Made by a program: the position numbers and the translations under genes
Shown: one piece after another, positions 23,844 through 31,827 of the stretch
How the letters are laid out: every line of letters begins with the position of its first letter
Position numbering within the stretch: position 1 is the first letter of the stretch
Assembly: GCA_030427485.1 (NCBI GenBank)
Contig: JAUICG010000038.1
Span: 1 to 43,595, forward strand
Direction: 5' to 3'
DNA: 43,595 nt
DNA from: Gammaproteobacteria bacterium
GTDB lineage: Bacteria > Pseudomonadota > Gammaproteobacteria > Pseudomonadales > Halieaceae
Notes under the pieces: model-generated
Seen by the model: only the letters and a program-made list of their open reading frames with translations
Told to the model about the DNA's origin: nothing
Databases searched by the model: none

Positions 23844-26800
23844 TTACTCAACCGGCGCTTGCGTAGCCAGCAGGGTGACCGGGCCGATGAGACCCGACGA
23901 CCGCAGCGGCGCATTCGCCATATAGGTACTGAATGTGGTGTAGCTCACCGGCGTGGCATCCGCTTGCCGGTCGCCGATCAGGCGGTTGACCCACAGGTTG
24001 GCGACCCTGGCTTCCAGTTGGTTCACTCCGGGTTTGACAAAGCCGCCCACGTCCACAGTGTACGGGGGCTTCCACGCGGTGCCGGCATATTGGCCGTTGA
24101 CGTAGACTTCCGCCACGTCCCCCACCGCGCCAAGGTCGAGTTGCACCGCCTGTGCTTCCGCTGCTTCCAGGGGCAGGGTAAAGTCAGCGCGGTAGTTCGC
24201 AACGCCGGAAAAATAACGAATACCCGGGTCCTCATTGTCCGCAAGTGACGCCAGCGACTCGAATACCGCCCGTTCCGGCGCACCGCGATCGGCCTGGAAA
24301 TTCACCTGCCACGGTCCCTCGATCGTTGCTACCGGCGCCATCACGACGGTGTCCAACGTCACTGCGGGCTCGGCGGCCGGCCGGCGGAACACCACGAAGA
24401 ACGATTCCCATGCACCCATGTCGAGCGGAACCACGGTGCCGCCTTCCCGCGTGGTATAGGAGGCCGGCGCAATCGCACCGGTATCCGGCCGCCAGATCTC
24501 CGGCGCCCTGCCGGCAACGCGAAAGCGCACGTCGACATCCCGCGCAGCACCGCGATTGGCGATGAAGTAGATATCGGTCTCGCCGCTGCGGCGGTGCACG
24601 AACTGCAGCGGCGGGTAGGCAGCCTGCGCGGCGCCGGCATCCGCCGCTGCGCTGGCGTCGACATCAGCGACCACGCCCAGGCTTGCCAGTGCCGCTTCCA
24701 CATCCGCGCCGCCGATCACCCGACCGTCGCCGAATGCAGTACCCGACCCGTCGCCCCACAGCCGCTGTACCAACTCGGCAAATGCCTGCTGGTCGTCCGC
24801 GAGACTGGGCGACGCGCCGGGCGCTTCGCCAACCAGCGTGGCGCCCTGCTCCACCAGCGAGGCCAGGCGCTGCAACACCGGCAGCGTCATGAAATCGCGG
24901 CTGCTCCCGCCGAGATACAGCACTTTATAACGACCCCCGCCACGAGTGACCAGGTCACCGCCGTCGACAGACAGCTCGTTCAGCACCGCATCCGCCGGCA
25001 CAAAGTCATACGCGTAGCGGGACGGTACGTCCGCGGGGTATCCCCTGCGGGAGGCCAGCACACCCAGCGGCGGCTCCTCACCGTAGAAATACGCCACGTC
25101 CGCCACGTTGCGCCCCTGCTGCAGCAGGAAGCTGTTGCGCGACAGGTAATCGATCCACGGCGCAGCCATGTCAGCCCAGGTCTCGTGCCGCGTAAAAAAC
25201 TGGCCGAACACATGCAGCGAGAGCCCGGGCACCTTGTCGTCGACCGGCTGGTGCACCGAGGTGTGAATCACCGGGCGATTGATGCCGGCGAGAAACTCGG
25301 CGTCGATCATCGGTTGCAGGTCGGCCGGCGCGTGCGCCCAGGGCGCGAGTATGGAGGTCAGCGACTCCGCCGCCGCGAGCGGTTTGCCGTAGACGTGCGC
25401 AACCGACGCGGCGCCGCGCATATCCGCGATGTATTGCGCCGACGGCTCGCTCCCCTTGCCATGGCTCCACATTGCCGCCATCGGGATGTCGGCGAAGCGG
25501 CGCATCTCCAGGTCGTCGCCGAGGGTCGAGACCAGCCGGTTGCCCTCCAGCGATTCGCCGTACACGGTCAGCCCGCGCGCATGGGCGACCTTAGCCACCG
25601 TGCCGTAGTGCTCCCGGGCGTTCAACTGCGCCAGCGTGTGGCGGAAATCATAAAGGAAACGGTCGCTCTGCAGGCGCGAGCCGACAACCTCGCCGGTCAG
25701 TACCGGCAGCCACGGCGTGGGATCGTAGCCGCGCAGGCGCTCGAAGTGTTCGACCATGCGTGGCGTCCAGTTCGACGGGCCGGCCTCGGTACTGTCCGTC
25801 AACAGCGCCGTCAGACCGCGCGTGCCCATCATATCCTCGCCGACCACGGCCTCGTACATGCCGAGATAGGTGTCCAGGTATCGCTCGACAGCCGCGCCGT
25901 CAAACTTGTCAACCTCCAGCCCGGTCGCCTCGGCGGTCGCCGGAGAATTCGTCTTGCCGGTCAGCGAATACCCCAGGCGCAGTATTTGCCAGTCGCCGGG
26001 CGGCGCCTCCCAGCGCAGTCGGCCGTCGGCATCCATACGGCTGGTAATATCCAGCACTGCGGCCGGATCGATCCCCGCCGTGCCGGAAACGTCCTCACCC
26101 TCGATACGGTGGTAGTCATCCACCAGCGCGAAGCCTGCTTTCACTTCGAAGGCATGCACTTTCGGGCCGCTGTCGAGACGCAGATCCACCAGCAGCGGTT
26201 CTTCCGAAGAGCCCACGCCAAGGCCGGCAAGACCGGCCAGGTCGATACCCGGCGCGGGCGCAAAACGGAACGGGCTGTCAGGTTTGTCGCGAGTGAACAG
26301 CAGCCGGAACTGGCGCGCGGTCACTGGCGCGAAGCTGGCGGTCGCCGGCACAGCGCTCAACGTGAAGCGCGCGACGGACTGCCACTCCCCGTCGTTGTCC
26401 AGCGCCTGCAGCGTCGGCCGCAGCGGCCCGGTCATCGTACTCATCGGCAGGTTTGCGATATGAACGACCGCCGACTGCAGCGTCACGGGCTGCGCATACG
26501 TGATATCGATGGCCGCCGGTGCGCTGCCCGATTGTGCGGGCAGGTCGATTCCGGTCGCAAGATCGCCGTCGGTCAGCGCGGCGCCATCGACCGCTTCTCC
26601 ACCCACCGAGAATTCCGCGGGACCCACGTCACCCGCGCCGGCAGGTGCGGGAAAGGCCAGCACAGCCGTATCGCGGTAGTACGCGGCCGGAATCGCATCG
26701 GGGTTGTGGCTGTGTTTGTAGGTCGCCGGCAGCGTCTGGTAGGGGCCGGGCACAGCCGGCGGAGCGGGCAACACCACATCGACCGGTTCGCCACCACCGA

Positions 26801-27263
26801 CCCGGATATCGCTCCAGACGAGCTTCTTCATTGCGTCTTCCGCGCCGACCCAGGGGCCGCCGGTCAAACTCCAGCCCGCAGATGAAGCGATCGCGAACTC
26901 CAGATCCAGTGCGGCGGCCTTCTCCACCGCGAATGCGAATACGTCTTTCCACGCAGGCGACATATAGACCAGCCGCTGGTCGACGATGACCGGCGTCTCC
27001 ATCGCCGCGTCGAAGTTCTGCACGCCGCCGATGCCGATGCGCTGCATCCATTCGAGGTCTTTGGCGATACCGTCGCGGGTGATATTGCCGTTCATCCAGT
27101 GCCACCACACGCGCGGGAGGGCCTCGGGCGGCGGCTGTTTGAACCCCGCCTCCAGCGCATCGGTCGCCGCAGTTGCGGGAAGCGCAACCGCCATGGCCAG
27201 GATGGCTGCGGCTATCACTTGTGGGAAACGGTTTGCCAGGCGCTTGTTATCGTCTGCCGTCAT
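23844..27263 (-). CDS. GH106 family alpha-L-rhamnosidase, exported
   Basis: A 1139-residue glycoside hydrolase, full length for GH106 (PF17132). The start (MTADDNKRL) has GAGG 9 bases upstream and a signal peptide (VIAAAILAMAVALPATAATDA). The family opening PPPEALPRVWWHWMNGNITRDGIAKDLEWMQRIGIGGVQNFDA is unmistakable. The barrel includes SSAGWSLTGGPWV, LLTDSTEAGPSNWTP, LTVYGESLEGN and HVYGKPLAAAESLTS, in which acidic residues at the end of the strands are the catalytic and calcium-binding candidates. The C-terminal beta-sandwich carries VAEVYVNGQYAGTAWKPPY. The enzyme releases terminal alpha-L-rhamnose from glycosides or polysaccharides. Its position next to a P450 rather than in a rhamnose-catabolic set is unusual. 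No rhamnose isomerase or kinase gene is present in the window. Confidence 0.95.
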   Translation of the reverse strand: MTADDNKRLANRFPQVIAAAILAMAVALPATAATDALEAGFKQPPPEALPRVWWHWMNGNITRDGIAKDLEWMQRIGIGGVQNFDAAMETPVIVDQRLVYMSPAWKDVFAFAVEKAAALDLEFAIASSAGWSLTGGPWVGAEDAMKKLVWSDIRVGGGEPVDVVLPAPPAVPGPYQTLPATYKHSHNPDAIPAAYYRDTAVLAFPAPAGAGDVGPAEFSVGGEAVDGAALTDGDLATGIDLPAQSGSAPAAIDITYAQPVTLQSAVVHIANLPMSTMTGPLRPTLQALDNDGEWQSVARFTLSAVPATASFAPVTARQFRLLFTRDKPDSPFRFAPAPGIDLAGLAGLGVGSSEEPLLVDLRLDSGPKVHAFEVKAGFALVDDYHRIEGEDVSGTAGIDPAAVLDITSRMDADGRLRWEAPPGDWQILRLGYSLTGKTNSPATAEATGLEVDKFDGAAVERYLDTYLGMYEAVVGEDMMGTRGLTALLTDSTEAGPSNWTPRMVEHFERLRGYDPTPWLPVLTGEVVGSRLQSDRFLYDFRHTLAQLNAREHYGTVAKVAHARGLTVYGESLEGNRLVSTLGDDLEMRRFADIPMAAMWSHGKGSEPSAQYIADMRGAASVAHVYGKPLAAAESLTSILAPWAHAPADLQPMIDAEFLAGINRPVIHTSVHQPVDDKVPGLSLHVFGQFFTRHETWADMAAPWIDYLSRNSFLLQQGRNVADVAYFYGEEPPLGVLASRRGYPADVPSRYAYDFVPADAVLNELSVDGGDLVTRGGGRYKVLYLGGSSRDFMTLPVLQRLASLVEQGATLVGEAPGASPSLADDQQAFAELVQRLWGDGSGTAFGDGRVIGGADVEAALASLGVVADVDASAAADAGAAQAAYPPLQFVHRRSGETDIYFIANRGAARDVDVRFRVAGRAPEIWRPDTGAIAPASYTTREGGTVVPLDMGAWESFFVVFRRPAAEPAVTLDTVVMAPVATIEGPWQVNFQADRGAPERAVFESLASLADNEDPGIRYFSGVANYRADFTLPLEAAEAQAVQLDLGAVGDVAEVYVNGQYAGTAWKPPYTVDVGGFVKPGVNQLEARVANLWVNRLIGDRQADATPVSYTTFSTYMANAPLRSSGLIGPVTLLATQAPVE

Positions 27264-27323
27264 CGGTGAGTACCTCGCTGTTACCGGGCTGCGCAACCCG
27301 GTCTCTCGGTCGGGGGTGGCCGC

Positions 27324-28601
27324 TCAGGGCGTCAGTTCCAGATACAGGTTTTCCAGGCCGCGAATAATGAACGACGGTTCGAACTTGTAATGTCGCGCAC
27401 CCGGCTTGCCGTGTTTCTCCGCGGAGATGCGTATATCGGAAGTCTGGTCAAAGAACTGGTTCAGGATAGCCGTCACCTCCGCGCGCGCCAGCGGTGCGCC
27501 GGCGCAGGTGTGGGACCCCCTGCCAAACGCGATGTGCTGCTTGATGCCGGGCCGTTTCAGCTTGAACTCGTTGGCGTCATCGCCCCAGCGCCGCGGGTCG
27601 CGGTTCGCCGCTGCAAGCGCGACGATCACCTGCGTACCGGCCGGCACCGGGCGGTCGCCGATTTTGGTATCGCGCCGTGCAATCCTGTGCGTCGCTTTCG
27701 ACGAACCCTCCAGGCGCAGGACCTCTTCCAGCAACCAGGGAATCAGTGTGCGGTCATCGCGCAACTGCTGCTGCAGGCCGGGTACGTCCACGATGTAGCG
27801 CATCGAGTTGCCGAGCAGCTTCGCGCTGGTGTCCTGACCCGCTGCGAACATGAACACCGCGAGACCGACCAGTTCGAGGATGTCCGGCTTCGTGCCGTCC
27901 GGATAGGGCAGCGTCGCCAGTTCGGACAACAGGTCCGTGCCCGGGTTCGCCATGCGCTCCTCGAGATAGCCGTAGAAATAGGCGCCCATGAATTCCACCG
28001 CAGACATGTCCGTCGGCGCATCCGGGTTCTCGATGCTGCCCACGGTTTGCCCGGCGGCGATTTTTTCCTCGAACCTGGTGCGGTCTTCGGCCGGCACACC
28101 CAGCAGGTCGGCCACCACCATCGTCACGTAGGGCGTCGCGATCTGGTTGACCAGTTCGCAGCCGCCGCCGGCAACCGCGGCGCGTACCAGTTCCCCCGCG
28201 TAGTCGCGCATGAAGACTTCGTTCGCTTTCAGGCGCGATGGCGTGAACATGCGGCTCATCAACGAGCGGACATTGGTGTGGTGGGCGTCGTCGAACGTGA
28301 CCACGAGATCGCCGCCGACGTACTTGTCGCGGTGCGCTTCGATCTGTTCGGAAATGTCGCTGCCCTCGGGCTTGAACGGCAGCGGGAACGCGGAGCTCGC
28401 CAGGGAATTGAGCGAGGAGAAGTCCGCGGGATTGCGCAACACCTCCACGCATTCTTCAAACCCGGATATCAGCAGGCAATCATGCGTCTCCAGTTGGCAC
28501 ACCGGGCCGCGCGGACGCATTTCCTCGAAATAGCCGTACGGATCCAGCAGCACTGTGGGGTCGGTGAAGTAGTCGCGTTCTTTGAAAGTCTGGGCGGTCA
28601 T
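27324..28601 (-). CDS. Cytochrome P450, bacterial class I
   Basis: A 425-residue soluble P450. The haem-binding loop is IAFGRGSHTCAGAPLAR (Cys366), the K-helix ExxR is Glu293-Arg296 in LEEVLR, and the I-helix oxygen-activation motif is AGQDTS (254-259). No signal or membrane helix is present, so it is cytosolic. GGGGAG lies 6 bases before the ATG. The ferredoxin gene ends 35 bases upstream, making a redox pair. No ferredoxin reductase is encoded in the window, so a housekeeping or distant reductase is needed. The reaction would be a hydroxylation or oxidative O-demethylation of the molecule processed by the downstream rhamnosidase and oxidases. The substrate class cannot be read from sequence. 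Confidence 0.96.
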   Translation of the reverse strand: MTAQTFKERDYFTDPTVLLDPYGYFEEMRPRGPVCQLETHDCLLISGFEECVEVLRNPADFSSLNSLASSAFPLPFKPEGSDISEQIEAHRDKYVGGDLVVTFDDAHHTNVRSLMSRMFTPSRLKANEVFMRDYAGELVRAAVAGGGCELVNQIATPYVTMVVADLLGVPAEDRTRFEEKIAAGQTVGSIENPDAPTDMSAVEFMGAYFYGYLEERMANPGTDLLSELATLPYPDGTKPDILELVGLAVFMFAAGQDTSAKLLGNSMRYIVDVPGLQQQLRDDRTLIPWLLEEVLRLEGSSKATHRIARRDTKIGDRPVPAGTQVIVALAAANRDPRRWGDDANEFKLKRPGIKQHIAFGRGSHTCAGAPLARAEVTAILNQFFDQTSDIRISAEKHGKPGARHYKFEPSFIIRGLENLYLELTP

Positions 28602-28636
28602 AGCAGTCTCCCCGTATCGAGTTCAGCCAGTGAAAG

Positions 28637-28957
28637 TTATAGGTCTTCGGGCGCGATACTCGCGCGCAGTCCGTCGTGGTCGTCGCGCAGCCGGAGCTGG
28701 CAGGCCAGGCGGGAGTTGGCTTTGCGGTATGACGAACAGGCGAGCAGGTCGTCCTCGTCCTGCTCCATCGGGCTGAGTTCCGCCAGCGCGTCGTCCTGGA
28801 TGTAAACGTGGCAGGTGGCACAGGAACACTGGCCGCCGCACAGCGCGAGCAGGTCCGCGATACCCGCGTCGGTGATCGCCTGCATCAGCGTGGTGCCGGG
28901 TCGGATGTCGATCGCCGACTCCTCGCCGCTTCTATCGGTTACATGGACATGTGGCAT
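28637..28957 (-). CDS. [2Fe-2S] ferredoxin of putidaredoxin/adrenodoxin type
   Basis: A 106-residue electron donor for the adjacent P450. The cluster ligands are Cys40, Cys46, Cys49 (within CGGQCSCATC) and Cys86 (RLACQLR), the same spacing as in putidaredoxin. The extra Cys44 is unusual. The C-terminal tail is slightly longer than usual. I chose ATG at 28957 (GGGGG about 7 bases before); TTG at 28963 in the same frame is possible. It is the first gene of the arm B operon, transcribed from a promoter about 100 bases upstream. Confidence 0.95.
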   Translation of the reverse strand: MPHVHVTDRSGEESAIDIRPGTTLMQAITDAGIADLLALCGGQCSCATCHVYIQDDALAELSPMEQDEDDLLACSSYRKANSRLACQLRLRDDHDGLRASIAPEDL

Positions 28958-29051
28958 CGGCAAACCCCCGAATTCCGTGCTTCTATCTCAACCTTTTTCC
29001 CGCGGCGCAAGGTAAGCGGTGAGCAGCAGGAAAAAGAATCAAGATCATAAA

Positions 29052-29094
29052 ATGATATACTGTGTATCATATTTGGATTCTTCCCACTGTGCAA
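29052..29094 (-). promoter_or_regulatory. Ferredoxin-P450 operon promoter with overlapping palindromic operator
   Basis: Reading the reverse strand, TTGCAC (29089-29094), a 17-base spacer and TATGAT (29066-29071) make a strong sigma-70 promoter, the best-formed one I see in the accessory region. Its -10 overlaps the 19-base near-perfect palindrome ATGATATACTGTGTATCAT (29052-29070; one mismatched pair, central T). A repressor bound there would cover the -10 and start site. The divergent TetR gene begins 110 bases away and is the likely binder. The leader then runs about 100 bases to the ferredoxin start and has an 8-base inverted repeat (28993-29000 with 29029-29036). Confidence 0.72.
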
Positions 29095-29126
29095 TACTGG
29101 CACATGAAAATGAATTTGAATTAATG

Positions 29127-29149
29127 TTAGCGCTAAATACCTTTATAAT
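29127..29149 (+). promoter_or_regulatory. tetR promoter -10 with TTAGCGCTAA palindrome
   Basis: A consensus -10 TATAAT is at 29144-29149, with only a weak -35 (TTAATG, 29121-29126, 17-base spacing). Between them is the perfect 10-base palindrome TTAGCGCTAA (29127-29136), a possible second operator. The start site would be near 29156, giving a tetR leader of about 25 bases. Confidence 0.5.
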
Positions 29150-29180
29150 CGGAGACTCATATGCAGGATGTTGAGACATT

Positions 29181-29765
29181 ATGACTCAAACTGATGCAAA
29201 GCCTGCCGCATCCGGCAGGCGCGAGAGCCGCAAGATGTCCCGCACCCACGCGGCGCTGCTCGAGGCACTATTGCCGCTGCTGGAAGAAAAGGCGTTCGAA
29301 CAGATCACCGTGCGGGAGATCACCGCGCGCGCCGGCGTGGGCTATGCCACGTTCTTCCGCCGCTACCCGGACAAAGAGGCGCTGCTGCACGACCTCGCCG
29401 CGCAGGAAATCCAGAATCTGCTGACGATGACGCTGCCGATTTTCCACACCGCGGACACCACCGCATCGACCGAGGCCCTGTGCGCGTACGTGTGGAAACA
29501 CCGGAAGTTGTGGCGGGCGCTGCTGACGGGCGGCGCCGCCGCCACGCTGAAAGAGGAATACCTGCGCCTTGCTCTGCTGGTGGCGGAGGAACAGATGGAT
29601 ACAGACGCCTGGCTGCCCGTGGACCTCGCGGTGCGCTTCTGCGTCACCGCGCTCGTCGAGACGCTCTCGTGGTGGTTGAAACACGATGCGCCGCCCGACG
29701 TGCATGTTATGGCCGGGATTGTGAACCGGCTCGCCGTGCAGCCGGTGTTTTTGCCTGCGGATTAG
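29181..29765 (+). CDS. TetR/AcrR family transcriptional regulator, divergent from P450 operon
   Basis: A 194-residue regulator with an N-terminal helix-turn-helix (about 21-67: THAALLEALLPLLEEKAFEQITVREITARAGVGYATFFRRYPDKEALL) and a helical effector domain. It is transcribed away from the ferredoxin-P450-GH106 operon across a 224-base gap that contains the palindromic operator. Local repression of that operon and of itself is the simplest model. The ribosome site is poor; a seven-codon frame with a good GGAG ends over its start codon (29161-29184). The GC-rich gene lies directly after an AT-rich regulatory stretch (29030-29160). Confidence 0.93.
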   Translation: MTQTDAKPAASGRRESRKMSRTHAALLEALLPLLEEKAFEQITVREITARAGVGYATFFRRYPDKEALLHDLAAQEIQNLLTMTLPIFHTADTTASTEALCAYVWKHRKLWRALLTGGAAATLKEEYLRLALLVAEEQMDTDAWLPVDLAVRFCVTALVETLSWWLKHDAPPDVHVMAGIVNRLAVQPVFLPAD

Positions 29766-29768
29766 GCC

Positions 29769-29789
29769 GCCGCGCAAAACCTGCGCGGC
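29769..29789 (+). terminator. Hairpin after tetR
   Basis: GCCGCGC (29769-29775) and GCGCGGC (29783-29789) form a 7-bp GC stem with a 7-base loop four bases after the tetR stop. No T-run follows. It may end tetR transcription; the hairpin is symmetrical enough to serve the convergent rluB too. Confidence 0.4.
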
Positions 29790-29867
29790 CCTATCCGGAT
29801 CGCCATCCCGTCAGGCGGGGTCGCAATCGAGGCTTCCGATCCCGCGGCCGTGAGTACAGGCCATCAC

Positions 29868-30836
29868 TCAGGATCGACCGCGCTTGCCAGGCACACTCTT
29901 GCCGGGCGTACGCTTGCGGGTTGCGCCGCGCGTGTGCCGCTTGCCAAACTGCCGCTCCATCACTTCACGTTCCCTGTCCGTGGTGCGCGCCTGTTCCTTC
30001 GGCGCGAGTTTTGCCATGCGGTACAGCGATTTCACTTCGGCCCGCTCCAGTTCCACCCACTGGCCCTGCTTCACCTTCGAGGGAATGAACACATCACCGT
30101 AGCGCACGCGTTTAAGTCGGGAGACTGTCAGCCCCTGTGACTCCCACAACCGCCGCACTTCACGGTTGCGGCCCTCCATCAGCACCACACAGTACCAGCG
30201 GTTGATACCGCCCTCGCCGATCTGCTGGATGTCGGTAAAACGCGCCATACCGTCCTCCAGCATCACGCCTTCGAGCATGCGCTGCAGCATCTCCTCCTGC
30301 ACATCGCCCATCACCCGCACCATGTACTCGCGCTCGATGTTGGATGACGGGTGCATCAGCGCATTGGCCAACTCCCCGTCTGTGGTAAACAGCAGCAAAC
30401 CGGAGGTGTTGAAATCCAGTCGACCAATGGAAATCCAGCGTCCCGTCTTCAGGTTGGGCAAGCGTCCGAATACGGTTCGACGCCCCTCGGGGTCGTTGCG
30501 CGAGCACACTTCCCCGGGGGGTTTATGGTAGAGAATACAGCGCGCTTCCTGCGCCGGCGGGGTTTCCAGCGCACGCCCGTCGACAGACAGGCGGTCGCGC
30601 GCCGCAACACGGTCACCCAGTTGGGCGACCTTGCCGTTGACCGCGACGCGACCGGCCTCGATCCAGCGCTCCATTTCCCGCCGCGAACCCAGGCCGGTAC
30701 GGGCCAGGACTTTCTGCAGCTTCTCGCCGGCGGCGGAGTCTGTGGCGGGAGATTTCGGGGCGGGGGGCTGATCCGCGGCACTGGTGGGCGGCTTCCCCTG
30801 CAGACGTGGCGCGTCCCGAGGGGACTTTTTCGTCAT
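29868..30836 (-). CDS. rluB: 23S rRNA pseudouridine(2605) synthase RluB
   Basis: A 322-residue pseudouridine synthase of the RsuA/RluB group that modifies 23S rRNA at U2605 (E. coli numbering). After a low-complexity N-terminal tail (1-38) comes an S4 RNA-binding domain (KLQKVLARTGLGSRREMERWIEAGRVAVNG). The catalytic domain follows, with the invariant aspartate in SIGRLDFNTSGLLLFTTDGELAN and later MEGRNREVRRLWESQGLTVSRLKRVRYG. The basic C-terminal tail ends KRTPGKSVPGKRGRS. It starts 6 bases after the scpB stop, as in many gammaproteobacteria. The choice of RluB over RluF/RsuA rests on synteny with scpAB and length. Confidence 0.95.
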   Translation of the reverse strand: MTKKSPRDAPRLQGKPPTSAADQPPAPKSPATDSAAGEKLQKVLARTGLGSRREMERWIEAGRVAVNGKVAQLGDRVAARDRLSVDGRALETPPAQEARCILYHKPPGEVCSRNDPEGRRTVFGRLPNLKTGRWISIGRLDFNTSGLLLFTTDGELANALMHPSSNIEREYMVRVMGDVQEEMLQRMLEGVMLEDGMARFTDIQQIGEGGINRWYCVVLMEGRNREVRRLWESQGLTVSRLKRVRYGDVFIPSKVKQGQWVELERAEVKSLYRMAKLAPKEQARTTDREREVMERQFGKRHTRGATRKRTPGKSVPGKRGRS

Positions 30837-30842
30837 GGCGGA

Positions 30843-31826
30843 TCAGATCTGCGATTCGGGTTTGGACGGCGTACTGTCGGCGAAATCCTCTCGCCCCGCA
30901 TCGATGGGTTGGTCGGCGCCCGCAGCTTCGCCCTCCGCATCTGCGGCCTGCTCGCCTGACGCGGACTGTGTTGCCCGCGCTTCGAGCTCATCCACGGCCT
31001 CGGCCAGCGTCACGGTAGCGCCGGCGTCTCCTGCCTGCGACGACACATGCGCGGTACCACCGACTACGGTCAGGCCCGGACTGGCGCCCTGTGCCTGCCC
31101 GGAGTCCTGGTCCGGGGGTGAGTCGGACGCCGGCATCTCTGTAAATTCTTCTTCCTGCCCCGCATCCGACTCCTGCTGCCCCGAAGCCGACTCCTGCTCC
31201 TGTCCCGAAGCCGGCTCCTGCTCCTGCCCCGAAGCCGGCTCCTGCTCCTGCCCCGAAGCCGGCAGGGGATCGCTGAACCCCAGCTCCGCATTGAGCGTCT
31301 CCAGGTCGCGAATCTCCGCCAGGGCCGGCAACTGGTCGAGGGTCTTCAGGCTGAAATAGTCCAGAAACTGGCGCGTCGTGGCATACATCGCTGGCCTGCC
31401 CGGCACATCGCGGTGCCCCACCACGCGGATCCACTCGCGCTCGTGCAGCGTTTTGATGATATTGGTGCTGACCGCGACGCCGCGAATCTCTTCAATTTCA
31501 CCACGCGTGATCGGTTGGCGGTAGGCGACCAGCGCGAGGGTTTCCAGCAGTGCGCGGGAGTATTTTTGCGGGCGCTCGTGCCACAGGCGCCCGACCCAGG
31601 GGCTGAGCGATTGCCGCACCTGGTAGCGAAAGCCACTGGCCACCTCCTGCAACTCGAAACCCCGACCTTCGCAGCGCGCCTGGGCTTCGGTGAGCGCTTC
31701 GCGAATCGCCGCGTTGTCCGGCCGCTCGTGCTCCTCGAACAGCTCCGCCAACTGCGCTACCGTCAGGGGCTTGTCCGCAGCCAGCAACGCACCCTCGATA
31801 ATCTGCACCAAACCGATTTCCGACAT
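30843..31826 (-). CDS. scpB: Segregation and condensation protein B
   Basis: A 327-residue ScpB, partner of ScpA and SMC in chromosome condensation. The two winged-helix domains occupy about residues 1-175: VQIIEGALLAADKPLTVAQLAELF, ALLETLALVAYRQPITRGEIEEIRGVAVSTNIIKTLHEREWIRVVGHRDVPGRPAMYATT. The C-terminal 140 residues form a long acidic, disordered-looking tail including an octapeptide repeat ASGQEQE[PS]. Many ScpB proteins end near 200 residues, so this tail is an extension. The ATG is one base after the scpA stop (TAATATG). Transcription continues into rluB. Confidence 0.96.
   Translation of the reverse strand: MSEIGLVQIIEGALLAADKPLTVAQLAELFEEHERPDNAAIREALTEAQARCEGRGFELQEVASGFRYQVRQSLSPWVGRLWHERPQKYSRALLETLALVAYRQPITRGEIEEIRGVAVSTNIIKTLHEREWIRVVGHRDVPGRPAMYATTRQFLDYFSLKTLDQLPALAEIRDLETLNAELGFSDPLPASGQEQEPASGQEQEPASGQEQESASGQQESDAGQEEEFTEMPASDSPPDQDSGQAQGASPGLTVVGGTAHVSSQAGDAGATVTLAEAVDELEARATQSASGEQAADAEGEAAGADQPIDAGREDFADSTPSKPESQI
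31162..31263 (-). repeat. 24-bp tandem repeat inside scpB
   Basis: Three consecutive 24-base units at 31183-31206, 31207-31230 and 31231-31254 differ by only two bases, with partial units on both sides (31162-31182 and 31255-31263). Each encodes an octapeptide ASGQEQEP/S. The unit length being a multiple of three keeps the frame, so copy number can change without breaking scpB. Confidence 0.9.
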
Positions 31827-31827
31827 A

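Noticed and set aside
24594..26885. 763-residue forward open frame
   Set aside because: It is a shadow of the GH106 rhamnosidase, with an Arg/His-rich composition and no family motif.
1..29765. Accessory region as an integrative element
   Set aside because: No integrase, transposase, attachment repeat or tRNA was found at its visible edge; the other edge is outside the window.
31162..31263. CRISPR-like array
   Set aside because: The repeats are directly tandem, without spacers, and encode an in-frame octapeptide.
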